DNA of 64,000 nt from Pipra filicauda (taxonomy: Eukaryota > Chordata > Aves > Passeriformes > Pipridae). Shown in pieces: positions 33,401-48,400 of this stretch. A program made the position numbers and the translations under genes. Location: assembly GCF_003945595.2 (NCBI RefSeq), contig NW_024104413.1, positions 770,001 through 834,000 on the forward strand, read 5' to 3'. Positions within the stretch are counted from its first letter, which is position 1. Each line of letters begins with the position of its first letter. Under the pieces are notes generated by a model. It ran no database searches, was not told the DNA's origin, and saw only the letters and a program-made list of their open reading frames with translations.

Positions 33401-36400
33401 CTCTGTATGTAACCTAAGTTATGTGCACTGCTTACAGATTCATTTGTATTGTAAATTGTTTCTTCTTTTTTAAAGGTATAGAGAAGACAAAGGAAAATAA
33501 AGTAGGTGATAAGGATGCACATCTGAGAAATGAAAAGGCAAGCATTCAAGCATTTTGTAAGATCGAAAACCACTAAAAGCAGTCTTTTTATAGCAGGTTT
33601 GAAGTTACACACTGGTTCTTCCATAAGAAGCTTTATCACGATATGTTTTATACACTCATAGTTCAGGTAGCTTTTCCTGTCTTATTTTGCACTTGGCATA
33701 TATTTACCCATGAGAGTCTTGACCCCACTTCTGTTACTCTTTCCACAGGAAGTTGTTTTTTTATGACAGAGTGATCAGAAATGAGGTTGCCACATTCAGG
33801 GTTTAAAAATGTTCTCAGACTTCTGTCACTGGACAACCGGTAGCACATAATCATAAAGTGAGCTGATTCAGATGAAAAATTACTCTGTACTAGGAAGTTA
33901 AATGTTGGGTTTAATCATCTCTCTCAATTTGGCTTGATGTGCATGTGAGTGAGAGCCAGGGCAAGAGTGGGAGTGGGAAACTGCAGCAGCCCCAGCTCAG
34001 GCCCTGAGCGTAAAATCCATTGGGTCGATCGATGAGTTGCAGATGCTGCAAATGTACTCCTGTCCCAGCTGCAAGTTTCACAGCCTTACTTACTCTGACT
34101 CTGGTGCATGTTGCACACTTCAGCAAGTCCATTCAGGCTGCTCAGGATGCAGAAAACTGATTTCTTTTATGGAATGGGATAGCTTCCTCCAAATTACATT
34201 GGCTTATAGATGCTCATGCAGCTGTGGGTGCACATGGGTAGTAGTGGAACCCCTTTTTGTGATGATGAGATGCTAATTTTGACTAACTGCATCTAGTGAA
34301 ATCTTCCTACGTTGACATAAATGATGAAACTACATCCTGGGAGTTTTCTCTACTTCCAGCCACGTCATTATTTCTAAGAGGAGATCAGTTCCTTGCGGAA
34401 GCTGCTGTTTCTCCCTGTATTATTCTGACTGGATAATTAAATTGCCTCGTTCTTATTTTTTAACCTTTAAAAGAGAATTGCTTATTCCTGATTTTATAAT
34501 TACTGGAGTGTCATAATTCAAATTCTGCTGTGTTAAATGATAAAACTATTTGCAGTTTGACTGGAGAATACACTTGAGCGAATTAGTTGTCTTTCTATGG
34601 CTCTTAAGCATATTATTTTTCCACTTCTGGTAACTTTATAGTGTCCACTTTTTGATTATTATTGTCTAAGCCCATTTAATTTGTCTTCATTGAGAACAGC
34701 CACTATTCATTTTGGTAGTAGCAAAAGCTTAATTAGCTTCCTTTTTCTGTTCACTTAGAACCTGTAGAGTTGATCCTGTGAAGTATGATCTCAAGCAGTC
34801 TTAAGCCTTTTTCATCCTTTGACTCCGTAGTTCGAAGGTTTGGGTATATGAGAACTGGGTTGAGGAATATTGCAGAACTGTAAAAACCCCCCAAACTTAT
34901 TGACTTTGTCATTGTGGCTGGTTTAATTTATCCAGATTGGATAGAGATGGACAGTATCCTTTGATCAGTGAAAACTGTCATCTTGGGAAATGGAGGAAGC
35001 CCTGCACTGCAGTAACTTGTGGTTCTTTTGAAGTGAGGAAGCCTTAGTTTTTGGAATGGTAATGACAGCAGAGGTACTGAAGGAGACTGGGCTGGGAGAG
35101 CTGAAAATAGAGTAATTTGGAGAGGCTTCAGTTACTTTTCAATGGAGTGGGTGAATGGTAAATTTATGCATGATACTGCAACTGAAAATGAGGAGACAAC
35201 TGCTTTGTGGAACAGTTAGAAAGAACTCAGGAGAGAAATGGGTTTTTATTTCAATCTGTGTGAGATTAGGTTCAAAATCTTCCCGCTGAAAGGTGCCCTG
35301 ACAGAGACTGTAATCTTTCTGAGGCATTAAAAGATAGATAAGACAGTGATGCTTAATTTTAAAAAAGGAAAATACATAAAATTGAAGGAGCTTTTTAAAA
35401 GAAAGTATACAGAATTGCCCTCCAAAATCAGAACATGTGTAGGTAACATAGGGATTTATTCGAAACAATACTGAAGATTTAAAATGAATACTAAAATCTG
35501 TGCAGGAAAAGGTAGTATGGCCAAGAGTATGAAGGACACTACTAAAAAATGTCATCATGCAAAAACATGAACTTAACAGAATTTGTATTCTTTTATACTT
35601 GCCTTGTTTGACTAAATTAGGTGAAGTATACAATAGTATAGTCCAAATAAACTTGGAGGAACAGCTTGCAAATGCATCACTTACACATCATTTTTCCAAA
35701 TGCCTCAGAAGTAGAAAGCCTGCTGGCTCCTCTAAGGTCTGTTGGTGATCGAGGTGTAAAGAGTATTGAGGGAAGATACAACTTTGTGTAATCTGTAAAC
35801 AGTTAAACACATTCACCTTGGGGAGTCTTGAAAGGTCACCGGTTGCCATTCCAGAGTCCTTGTTTATGAAATCAAGACAGAGGAGCTGTCTCAGCTGAGG
35901 CGGTTGTAGAAAGAAGTAGCAAAATAAACAGTAAGAAAGTATTAAGGCCAGTAGGATAACAAGGAAATTTATGAAGGAAATAAGGATGAAGGATTAGAAA
36001 CAAAACGTTACCATGCAGCATCTTGCTTAATGCTGTTTAGTAGCATGCTGCTGTAAAGGGATCCAAGGACTATCTGGAGTGGGAAAACTGCTCTGGCTAT
36101 AGTGGGTTAAACAGAATAGAATATAGTGCTTATTCATGCACCTTCCACAGTGCAGCTTTCATATGTATTTTTTTCTTGTAAATTGCTTAAAGAGATCCAG
36201 TTGACTCCTGTACTTGGATTTCCAAAGCAATCATTAAGGTTCCTTGCCAAAAGTTCTTTAACAAACTAAACTGTCATGAAAAAAAGCTCTGAATATTGAA
36301 GCTGAAGATGAATGGTCTCTTCTCTCTCAGACACTAATAACCTCATCACTATGGAAGTCAGGACACTGGACTAAATGCATCTTACAGTTGTTGATTTGCC

Positions 36401-39400
36401 ATTTTTTAATGTTGGACTAAGATTAAAAAAAAACAGCAGTGGTTGTGGATGTAAACAGTATATGTCCACAAAATAATCTCTACTGATAAATACTTGAATT
36501 TTGGTTTATGTAATGTGGTTGCCCTAAACTGACTGTTTTGTTAGTATCACCATTTTTTCGTAGAATATTAATTTCTTCAAAGGTTATGTAAATTATCGCA
36601 TTTTTTATTTATCTTCATAAGTTGAATAATTGCTTTGCTAAAAAAAAATTCCAATTTTCCCAGGAGGTTTGTGATTCCAGAATTGCCATTTTAAAAACAT
36701 CTGCCAGCCCTGAAAAAAGTAGTGCTGGTGAGATAGTCAGGACAGTGCATACCAATGAAATGCTTGGCTGTCAAGATACCAAAATAGTGAGCTGTTACCA
36801 GGATTCAGACTTGCCAACATGGGGATATCAAGAAAGAAATCTTTCAGTAGAAGCAAAAAAGCTGAAGGATGGGGAAAAGAAAATAGCTATTCCTCTTAAA
36901 AGAAAGCAAAATGTGTCTACATGTTGTTCTGAGAAAACAAGAAGATTACATGTAGAGACCTGCACTTCTTCACATGAAAGAAGATACAACTGTAGCTCTG
37001 GACAAAGAGAGACTTCTGAAAATTATCCCTGTGATATTAGCACTTTGGGATGTGAAGAAAAAAGAGAACTGCTTGCAACTATAGAACAGGCAGTGGCTTT
37101 TGTAACTACTATGATATTTCAAGATGGTTCTTCGCAGCTCAGCTCAGAACAGGTTAGTGAAGGACTGGCTTTGTTTAGAGTCAGTTCTATAGAACTGTTT
37201 GACTGTGCATGTGACTGACAAACACAAACCCATGCTTAGTGGGAACCCCTTTTGTGTATTGCATACCAAAATATACATGTAAAATGGGGTAAACCTTAAT
37301 ATTTTGACTACATTTTATTTTAAGCTACCAAGTAAAACTTGAAGGAAATGAAACCACTTGGGCTAACCAGACATTTGTGTACCCTAAAGTTAAACTGAAT
37401 TAGAATATTTTTTTCTACTTTCTACTGTATCTGTCACTGTGGATTTTTGTTCTAAGACAGAAACACTTGCCTGCTCCTCTACTGTGTCAATGGTGTATGT
37501 AGTAACTCCAGTGTACATAATAGGTTTCATTTTGTAAAATATTTGGGAACTATTCTTTGTAGGATTGCACAAGATCTGTCAGAGGAAACACTGTTGTAAT
37601 TACACTTAACAGGTCTCAACCTCATCAGTAAAAGGAGTTGTTGTGCTAGTGAAGAATCAGACCGATCACCCTTTTCCTCCCAGCCACTCTTCAACTGGCT
37701 GTACTTGGAAAGCTGCTAAGGAAAATGATAAATTAATTTATTTAAAAACTGAACGATCATCTCTCTGGGAACAAGAACAGGCTCACATGAAATTTTCTTG
37801 GTGAGAGTATGTAGGAAAAAATACTGTTTTGCTTTACATATGCTTTTAGCAGCAGTAATGTTGGTTACAGAGCACAGGCTTAATCTCCTTAACGTGTCAA
37901 GCTCATTGAGTTTCATATTGGCTGTATTAGTTCCATGTCAAGTCTGGGCTAATTTAAACCAAATAAGAGTAGACTATTCCTTCAGCCTCAGCATATCACT
38001 TAACTGCAGCCCTGCAGAACTAGGAGCTGTTTACATTTGCCTTGGAAATCCTTTATGAACAGCTAAAGCTATATGGCACCAAAGAATGTGTTTCTTTCAG
38101 GTTTATCTTTCTTGGTTTTTATCTTCCATTTCCTCAACTGCATTTCTTATCTAGTACTTTTCTGATGGGCATTATTACAGTAAGCACCCTTTTTGAGCTA
38201 TGCTAATATTTTTTCGTCTTTTTAGGGCAGTTTTTTTAAATGGCTTTTGAGATCCCAAATGAAGTTTTACTAATATTCAGTAATAATGCAATATAATTTT
38301 TAGAATAAACGCTTAATGGATCTGTTTAATACTTGGACTAAATTTCAATAAAAAGTTGGATTATGTTTTAAACTTCCAGTTATTATAACCAAAATCCATT
38401 TTTATTCCTATTAACTTGGAAATTGTATCCCATAAAGGGAGAAATGAGAACTGAATCTGATTCTTAGGTGTAATAGTTGCATGTTAAAAATTCATCAGAC
38501 TATTTAATGACTTTCAGTATTAACTGCCTAATTGTAAACTGCTGAACGGGGGTTATTAAATTACAAAGCTTTCATTTTCAAGATGTTGGACTTGATTGTT
38601 AGTCGAATCTCTGCCACTGTTCCACTGGGACTTGAAACAAGTCACTTTGCTTACCTGTGCTTCTCCAGCTGTAATATTAGAGTTACATGGCAACTAATTT
38701 AATGTCTTGTTGTCAACTTGAATATAGGTTGTTGTGAATTGAGAATAACAGGTCAATAAAACAGGTACATATGAACAGTAGAAATAATAAGTTGAATAAG
38801 GGTATTAGATGAATCTTATAGGTAATTATTTCTTGTAAGAATGGTGCAGTTGTTTAATAATGGATCTATACTGCATACAATAATAGCTTAGGATCTGTGT
38901 GATTTCTAGTATGTCCAAGCCCTTGGTATTGTGGTTTCATACCATCAAAAATGTTCTATTAAAAAATACTATTTTTCTATATTGACCAAAATGGAACTTA
39001 TAAAAAAAAGATACACGTAATTATTAAATCTACATACTGATATATATAGTTGGTAAAATCTATTTAAAATAGCATGAATGAGGGAATTATAGACATTTTG
39101 AAAAGATATGGAAATAAATGACAGAGATGAAACATTCTAGATTTAAGTAGTGTACTAACACAAGGCAGTTATGGTAATTTAAATTACCTAGTAACTTTTA
39201 AATCAATATTTTACAATGCTACAGTGACTTGACCTCTGTGATCTTATTTGGATATATTGACGTATTACAGGGATGCCAGTTGCTGTTTTGGATTAAGGTT
39301 GCATTTAACTTTGAGAGGATTTGTTTTCTTTATGAATGCATGATAAGGCATATCTGCTTGGATGTTTAATTTCTTGTAGAATGAAGCTTCAGGTATTATT

Positions 39401-42400
39401 AAATTGAGAATTTAATATTCAAAATGCAATATTCTATTCTTATAGGAATAAGGAAATGTCTTGGGTTAACTGTTGAGTATTAGGTGCTAATTAAATGAAT
39501 AAAGTGTATAGATTCACTAAATGTAGTAACAATATAGTGTGTGTTAATGAACTACTTCTGTGCAGGCAAGTGTTGTTTCAAATGCTACAGTGCAAAGTTC
39601 CAATAATTTGCTTCAATGCAAAAGATTTCCTGAGGACTCTACTTCAAGTTTATGGTAATGAAATCAGCTGGAAACAAGGTAAGTATTGAATCTGCAATCT
39701 CATCCTATAATCGTGGTGATTTTGATGTCTCTGTTAAAATCCCTGGGTGTAGAAATAACTACACTGGTAGCTAAATAATATATTGAAAAACAGTTTAGTA
39801 CCATGGAGAAGAATATCCCTCTTGGGGAGGATGTGTCCAGAGGCTTGGCATGTGAAGATGATGTATTTCTTCTTAGAGTAGGAATCAGATCATTGAGTAA
39901 TTTAAGGATAGCTTCCAGTGGAAACAAAAGCTCTCGATGCAATCCTGACTATAGCTGAAAAGGTCAGACTACTTCATGTTTCATATTCCCTAGTAAAAAG
40001 CTTCCTCTGCTCAAAGGAAAGGCTAAAATAAATCCCAGAGATGCTCACAGTTGTCAGACTTAGGAATTATTTGAATGAGTACTTGTGTTTTTTTGATAGA
40101 AACAAATAAGACTTGTTTGTTGGATTTAAAAGCAACTACAAACAGAAGGCATAAGATGTCGATATAATGCCTGTTTGGTTCCATGTATCAGATTCCTGCT
40201 GAGTGAGTTACAAAAGTAAATGTGACCTTTCAGAAAGGGCTTCCTCTATGGAGTCTTGTCAACTTGTGTTCAGCATCTGAAAAGTTTCATCAGTAAATCA
40301 CAGTAAACTGAAGGTGATTTAAAATCTGTTGGGAAGATCTACATAAAACAGCACTGGGAATGGGAAAGGAGGGAAGAAATGTCATGATGGTACTGCCAGT
40401 AGTGATAGTTTTATAACCTGTACACACAGGCAGTACTAGGTCTAGATTAGATACTAGCTGGTGCATGGAATTTGAATCTGAAGTTTCTAATACCAGAAGG
40501 ATTCTTGTCTAGGTTTTTAAACTTCAGAAGTTGATAGTTCCTCACATGTTATTTCTGCTATGGAAAAGAAACCAAACAAAACCCCTTCCTACAAAACAAA
40601 CAAAACCCCTAAAAATTCTCTTTAGAGTAGTCCTGCAGCTGTAACTTGCGTTATACACGTTAAAGTTTGCTTTCAGGTAACTGAGTCTGTAAGGTTGTGT
40701 AGCAGGGAGTTCTCTATAAATGTACCTGTGGGTCATCATTTGAACTAACTTAGGGGTTACTGAAGAGGGTACTTGGGTTTATCTTTGAATATATCACAAA
40801 GCATTGTAGTTATTAGTTTTTCCTGGTCTTTGTAGTACTGCAGTACACATATTGAAACTGTATTTCAGAGGGACCTGAAGCAGCACTGGGCTTGCTCCGT
40901 GCTGTCCATCTATGTGAACATGAGAGAAAGTGCAGTGTTAGCACTTATGATCCTATAGGACAAAAGGTTCTGGTTTTTGGAAACAATGTGTTGTGCACCC
41001 ACATGTGAATTCATATGTACATTAACAATCTCAGTCTGATTACTAGGAAGCAAATCTCTCCCTGATCCCCGTTGGCAATTTGGTGGATCAAGTTAACAAC
41101 CACAAAGTGTAGCAGTGGGAGACACTCATAAGAAAAACTTCAACTTGAAGTTTTCCAGTGATGAGAAAGAGAGGCTTTAACAGTAAATCTAAAGAACCAA
41201 AGGCTTACTTATATTTTAAAACTTGAAAAAATCAACCAATGAAAAAAACCCACCCCAACCTCACAAAATAACCCTCTTCAAAAATATTTAATACTGAACT
41301 TACTCCTGTGTAGTCATGATATTGACTGTTTGTTACAGCTGCAAATTCAATGTTTAACATTTTTGTAGAGTTAATACTTGTCCTTTTATGAAGTGTGGGC
41401 ACAGGAAAAATGGGCAAAACTTTAGAGGTATTTTTTAGTATAGGGGGTAATATAAATATTTTGATTGTTAGAAATAACTTACTCTTGTAGTTGCCGATAG
41501 TGTTGTGTTGGATCCAAGGATTGCAGCATGGCTGATAAACCCCAGCGACACAGTTCCTTCCTTTGAATCTTTAATACAGAAGTATTTTGAAAAGCCTTTC
41601 TCAAAGGGAGCAGAAAATACAGATACAGGCACTTTGAGAAATGCATCTGTAAGTAGCTCGTTTTCAGTTGTTTGTGATTGGGTTGAAAGGGGAAGGAAAT
41701 GATAAAAGAATTGCTTTTGCCTACAAAATGTTGCATGAAAAGATAGATAATGCTTTTCTAATGAGAGAAAATTATTCTATTAATACTGCTTGTTGGAAAT
41801 CTAAAGAAAGGGACGAAGGGAAGGTTCCACTGCATTCTACCGAGATGGGATCTCATTCTCCAGGGACAGCTGTGAAATTTTCTTTCAAAACCATAATATT
41901 CAGTAACAATATTAATGTATAATCTTATCTTTTTTCTTTCCACCTCCCTGCAAAATGATTTCCAGCTCTCCTTTCCAAAATGTCTAATGCTGCCTTTTCC
42001 AGTTCCTGTGAACTTGTAGACTATATTTAGTTGATTATTATTAAAATTTTGCTAAATTTCACAGCTACTAAAGACACCACACCATAGACTGAGGAATAGC
42101 AGGAGTCAAATGTGAACTTCCAAGCATGTGAATGAAAAGATCTGAATTTTTATTCTCTCATTACGAGAGAATGTGTGATAAAGTTTTTGAGATGTTATCC
42201 CCAGCACTATAGAAATTTCTTCCTATATCCTATTGAATATCTTCCTATATTCCTGTTGAAACATATTTACTGAATTTTATAAAATTTTGATATCTGTGTT
42301 TTGGGCCATGGTGATCTACTGTGGCCTTCAGAAGTTGTTTGAATGATAAGATGATGTGCAGCAACCTAAATGATTTTTTTTTTTTTTAAACTGTTCACTT

Positions 42401-45400
42401 TTCTGAGGCCTTGGTTGTTCAGACCAGATATTGCAGCATGATTATAGGACTTCTGTGATTCAAGTCCCCAAATGTCAAGTGGGCTCAGAGCACGGACAGA
42501 GGTCGTTGTATCGGCATGTACCTGTTAGTATAGACATTTCTGAGAAAACCAGAGCCAGTTTGCTTTAAAACACTGGCTGTAAACTGCAGTTCTTCAGAAG
42601 CTACTTCATGCATTAAGCTATTAGTGTAGGGAATGGACAGGCAAACAGGCAGAAACTATAAACTTGTTGGTTATTTCTATATGACATGGCCCTCCTGTGA
42701 GTCAGCATCCTTAGTCTTGTCTCTTTCCTTAGCTTGACTCAGTCTTTTGTTCTTCAGATATCACATCTGTTCTTAGTTATCATTTCTCAACTTTGTCATC
42801 CTGATTCCCAGCTCTGAGTTAAATACTGAAATAATATTTCCTTCCTGTCCTGCTTCAGGTCTAGTTTGTTTCCTTGCCCCAACCTTTTTGCTGACTTGTT
42901 CACTCAAGTCCAAGTTAATGCCTCCTTGTAACATCCTGTGATTATTCCCCCCCCCATTCCTTATTCCTTAATTTGTTACCTGGACTCTCACACTTCCTTT
43001 TTGGCTCTTCTGTTTGCTCAGTGAGTCCCAGTTCTTCCTGTGAATCCTGGCTCTTAGCCAGATTTATCTCTCAGCCTTCTTGCTCTGTCCTTGCTGGCAG
43101 GTTCCCAACAGGTGTCTGTACTCCCAGAGGGATCTGTGATAAGTGATACATCATCTCTCATCCCCCACTAATTCAGAGGAGCTCCCTCTGTATTGTCCTA
43201 ATCTTGTCTACCCACCATAGTCCTTGCAATGACTGCTGGTTTATTCCATAGCTCACTATTCACCCACACACCTTCAGCATAGAAGATGTGCTGCTTGTCT
43301 ATGTATTTGTTGCTGTGCCAAAGGGATCTTGGTCCATATTCCCTGAAACCTTTGCTGGAACAGGTGCTAAACATCTTACAGTTTGTGTCATTGCTGCGTT
43401 CGCTGATGAGCACTGTTGGTGTCAGTTGAAGCCTGTCACTGGGCACTTTCCCGCCTCCAGAATGGGATCAAGCAAACTGTCTGTATTTCACAGACATCTT
43501 GTTTGTTCTGGATCAGGTTGGCATGGATGAGGTTTCTTGGAGACAGGTTGATGACTTTCACTGCAGTGTGGGCCTGCTTAAATTAGTCTGTCTGGGGTAG
43601 AGAGAAGTCCTCACTCGTAGGACTAGACCGTGTAGTGTATTGACCTCGACTGGACACCAGGTACCCACTAAAGCCAATCTCTCACTCTCCTCTGCAGCTG
43701 GACAGAGGAGAGAAAATATGACGAAGGGTTCATGAGCTGAGGTAAGGACCGGGAGAGATCACTCACTAAACACCATCGCAGGCAAAACAGACTCAAAGTG
43801 GGGATATTAATTAAATTTGTTACTAACAGAATCAGAGCAGGAGAATGAGAAGTAAAATAAATCTTAAAAACACCTTCCCCCACCCTTCCCTCCTTCCTTC
43901 ACAAGTTCTATCTCCTCCACCCCAGCAGTACAGGGAGATGGGAATGGGGTTTACTCTGAGTTCCTCATAGGTTGATTTCTGCCGCTGCTCAGGGCGAGGA
44001 GTCCTTCCCCTGCTCCCTGTGGGGTCCCTCCCGTGGGAGACAATCCTTCATGAACTTCTCCAGCGTGAGTCCAGTTCTTCACAAACTGCTGCAATGTGTG
44101 TTCTTGGAGCCAACAGTCATAATTTCAGTGTCTGTATGCATTTCAAAATGGTATCCCAGCCACCTGAAGGAGGTGGCATGACTGTGTGGAACAGAAGGGA
44201 AGGAAGTGAACAGTTCTGGCACAGAAGAGTGGTAGTTCTTATGTGAGAAAGAAAACTGCAGGGAATTTTTCCTCATTTTACAAGTAGTAATGAAACTCTG
44301 ATTTCAATATCAAAGGCAGTTTGATACTATTTCTCTGTGATCTGTGATAAAATGTACATGAAGGAACAGGTAAAATCTGGAATGTTTGTGTAGTTCTGTG
44401 TTCATGAATTGGGTTTGTCAGAGGTCTGAAAACATTTCTAAAATGTTAATGTAACAGGAGACATAGAAAAACAGGAAAACTTATTTTTACTATTTGATAC
44501 CTTTTAAAAAAGATAAAAAATATAGAATTCTAAATACTTTCATTTTAGAAGTAAAATTATTGTTTTATTTTTTTTATTTATTTATATCAGTATCAAAACT
44601 TAGGTGTGAACTTGGAGAAGCTTTATAATGTAATGATGGACCTTGCTCATGACTTAAAGGTAAGATACAAAAAGAAGTTGTTCAGAAATAATTTTGGAAG
44701 TATTATCAGGAATTAAAGAGAGTTAGTTGTGTATTTCTCATTCGAGTTAGAATGAGAATTCAGTCCATACTGGTTTACTTTGGCAGTCAACATTTAAAAT
44801 AAATTACCCATTGAATTTTCCATTTTTTCTAGAAGGAGGAAATAGTCTCAATCTTTAGAAGAACCTTTTCCTCTGCAACAGTTAACTGAATTATCTAAAT
44901 GAAGATTCTGAGAACAGGAAAGGTTCAGAATATTGTGACTTTTCTTTTGGTATTTTAAATCTGTATGTTACAGACTAAAAAGTGTTAACAGAGGGACAAC
45001 ATTATATAGCTGGTCTTTCCTATGTATTCCTTGGGTACAAACTCTCAGCATGTCTTTTGCTCTAGGTTGTGTGAACCAAACACTGGTCAAACTCTGAACA
45101 GGCTTCCTGGCAAGGTGGTCGATGCCCCAGGGCTGTTGGTGTTTAGGAGGCATTTGGACAGTGCCCTTAATAACATACTTTAAATTTTAGTCAGCCCCCA
45201 ATTGATCAGGCAGTGGGAGGTCATTGTAGGTCCCTCCCAAGTGAACTGTTTTGTTGTATTTTACCCCTTATTGCAGTTCAGGATGCATCTCAAAACCTCT
45301 TTTAGTGGTTTGGGGTTTTTTTTGTGCTTGTAGTCACATACCTGGAAAAGTGTCAGAATATGTAGGGTATGCTCAGGTGGAAGGTACATCGTAGCTTCCT

Positions 45401-48400
45401 AGGGGTTTTCTTTGAAGTTGATGGTAGCAAGTGTCGGGCTTAGACCACTAGTTGATGGAGCCATAGGAATCTGGATATCCAGATTAACGGCCCAGCAGTG
45501 TGACAAACAATCAGTGAAGCGAGGCAGCAAGGAAACACAAAAGGTGCAGAAACACAGATCCAGCCTACAGGAGGAGTTTTTAGACAAGTCTTGCTCAGTG
45601 GTTAGAGAGAAAACAGACTTCTTGTTCTCTGTAACTAATTTGTAAATAATCCTATCATCTCTTTATTTTCTTCCTAATGAAAACAAAGTTATGAATTATG
45701 AATGGTTGCTTAATTGTTCAAGTGAATAAATAAAAAGGGATAACCGTGTGTCCTATTATAATGAGGCTTGCTCTAAAAATAAACAGTTTGGAAAAATTAT
45801 TTTTTTAAATATCTTTATTAGTATTCCTGCACAAAATGGTTACTATTTCAAAAGGTATTACCATTCTCCACAGAAAGAAGTGATACAACATGTAGATACT
45901 ATAATTTACAATAAGTAGTATTTTCATGCTGCAGTGTTGTCATATAAAAAGCGAATATACAGAAGGTGAAATACTGCTCACTGGAAAATAGATGCACCTA
46001 ATGACACTGTTTTAAGATCAAAATAAACTGGTACTGACAAATGTATTTATACCTTGCTTTACAGGCTCAAGGTTTGTGGAACTTATTTTGCACATTGGAG
46101 CTTCCACTTATCAAAATTCTGGCAGGTATGAAAGTTCAGTTCAAAATAAGAATCTTCACTATTTTCACACAGCTGCTGACTATGCTCAAGTGGAATGTAA
46201 TACATCAGAATATGAAAGGTTTTCTTAGTCTCGTGACAGCTGTGTGAGTTTGAGATTCCATTTCTAAGAAGTATGTAAGAATGAAATTGTCAATTGTAAA
46301 TGTTCTCAATGTATAATTGTATTTACAGTGATGGAAACACACAAAATATATGTGAACAAACAAGAACTGAAAAAAACATCTGAGATTCTGGGGGTAAATT
46401 TTGTATTTATTTTTTCTTTTTGAAATTGTATAGCATCATCTTTGTGCTTTTACTGAGAATAGCTGATTAAAAAGAGAAGGAACCTTTGTCACTTTTAATC
46501 TAACAGTTTGGGGTTTTAGCATTTTTATTATTATAAATACAACTAAGAGACATTTACATTTTAGGATATTTCCCTTTTTTATTTAGGAGAGTAAAAAAGA
46601 GATATTTGCTTCATTAGCCTTGCCCCAGAACTGAAATTGCTTTGCAAATTGTACAGGTCCTTTTGGGTTATACGTTGTAGATTAAAAATGGTAATGAATC
46701 TTTCTGAACCTAGTTTTCAGTAACCACCTTCCTGAGAAGTGGCTCTCAGTGCCTCTCTTTGTAAACAATACACTCTTTACAACTTACATGTTCTTTGATA
46801 AAAACAACAAGAGCATAAAATCTTACTAGATTATCATAGATTACTAATTTATCAGAATAATTTCCATAGCTCTTTTTCTCACAGATCTCTGTAGTCTTCA
46901 GTAATCTAAATTCTTTTCCCACAAATGTTAGTGGCTTTTACTACAGTAAATCCCATTCCCAGGTCATGAAGAAATATAGATTAAAGAGTATATAAGCAGT
47001 CTACTAAAGAAAATGTTGATAGCCAGTCAGCAATGATTGCATAATATCAAGTTCTCCATTTTTAAATAAAAGTCTAATATACTCATTAACCTAGGAATTA
47101 GCAGATATTGAGGAAAACAATAACGTAAACAGAATAATTCTGATGTACTAATTTATAGTTGCGGCTCAAAGAGCTGGAACAGGAAGCTCATCAAGTTGCT
47201 GGAGAACAGTTCCTGTTGACCAGCAGTTATCAACTCCGAGAGGTAATATTTGCACTACTGTATTTATGTAAGATGCACATCCTGTAATTTGTTATTGATA
47301 CAGAAGAACTGTAAAGCATATATGTCCTTACAACTTCCGAATTCTTTTCTTCTATATTAATTGTCTTGTTTTCTGATCTTAGTGAGGAACACATAGTTTT
47401 TCATAAGTCTGACAATGTTGGATGATCTGTGTTTGAATTAGGCATTTGTTTTTAGTAAATACATTACATTACTGTTTCAATAGCTCAGAAATAAGGATCT
47501 GGTCTTTTCAATTCTGTGTTAGTTCTCTTTGCTCCAGTATGCTCTATTTACTATGAAGCATGTATTCTAGACTAAAGTTCAAGCACCAAATAATTATCCT
47601 TTCTATTTCAGCACTTCAAACACTGAAACATTTGTTACGTGTTTTTCTAACTGTAGGTACTATTTGATAAGTTCAAGCTGCATACCCTGTGTGAGAAACT
47701 TCACAGAACTGAAATACAGCAACTTGTGTCCACCTCAGAAGCTGTGGTGAGATGGGGAGGGGTTTTAAAACCAGCTGCATGATTTAGCAAATCTTCTAAG
47801 TTATATTCCAGTGAAATTGTGATTTACCTAAAGTTTTCCTAACGATCTTGATTTATTTTTGTATTGTTCTAATTATGCTTTGCATAATTATGGCAGAAAA
47901 GAAAGATGCACTCTATGATGGGGAAAAAGACACTAGCTACTGAAGCTAAACTTCAGCAATTAACCAGGGTTAAAAACTTTAATACCAAAATGCCTGTATG
48001 ACCATCTTCTTCAAAGGAGAGAGACTGTCTTACTGGTCAGATTTTGGTAGCTCAGAATGACTGACTGGCTGAGTGACACAGACCACGGATCAAAGAAAAG
48101 AGCATTAATGTAACATCTGCTGTCAAAGGAAATAGCACCCCAGACTTCCTCTTTGCCATCAGGAGATTTGGGCTAAAACCATATTATCATCTTTTTATGG
48201 ACCCTTAACTCATTCATTAATTTCTGTAGGAAATTACTTGATACCTGTGGTTTGAATTGAAAGTTACCACTTTCTTTATATGAGTTCAGTATTTTACTTG
48301 TGTGCATCAGTTTTCCTCAGTCTAATGTTTTTTTGTTCCCTCTGTGGAGAGGCTTGCCTTCAGTAAAAATGGTTGCATTTGGAGTTAGATCTGCAGGATC

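Noticed and set aside
35139..35633. 164-codon - strand frame in a POLN intron
   Set aside because: Overlaps the predicted POLN exon 3 on the opposite strand. No domain.
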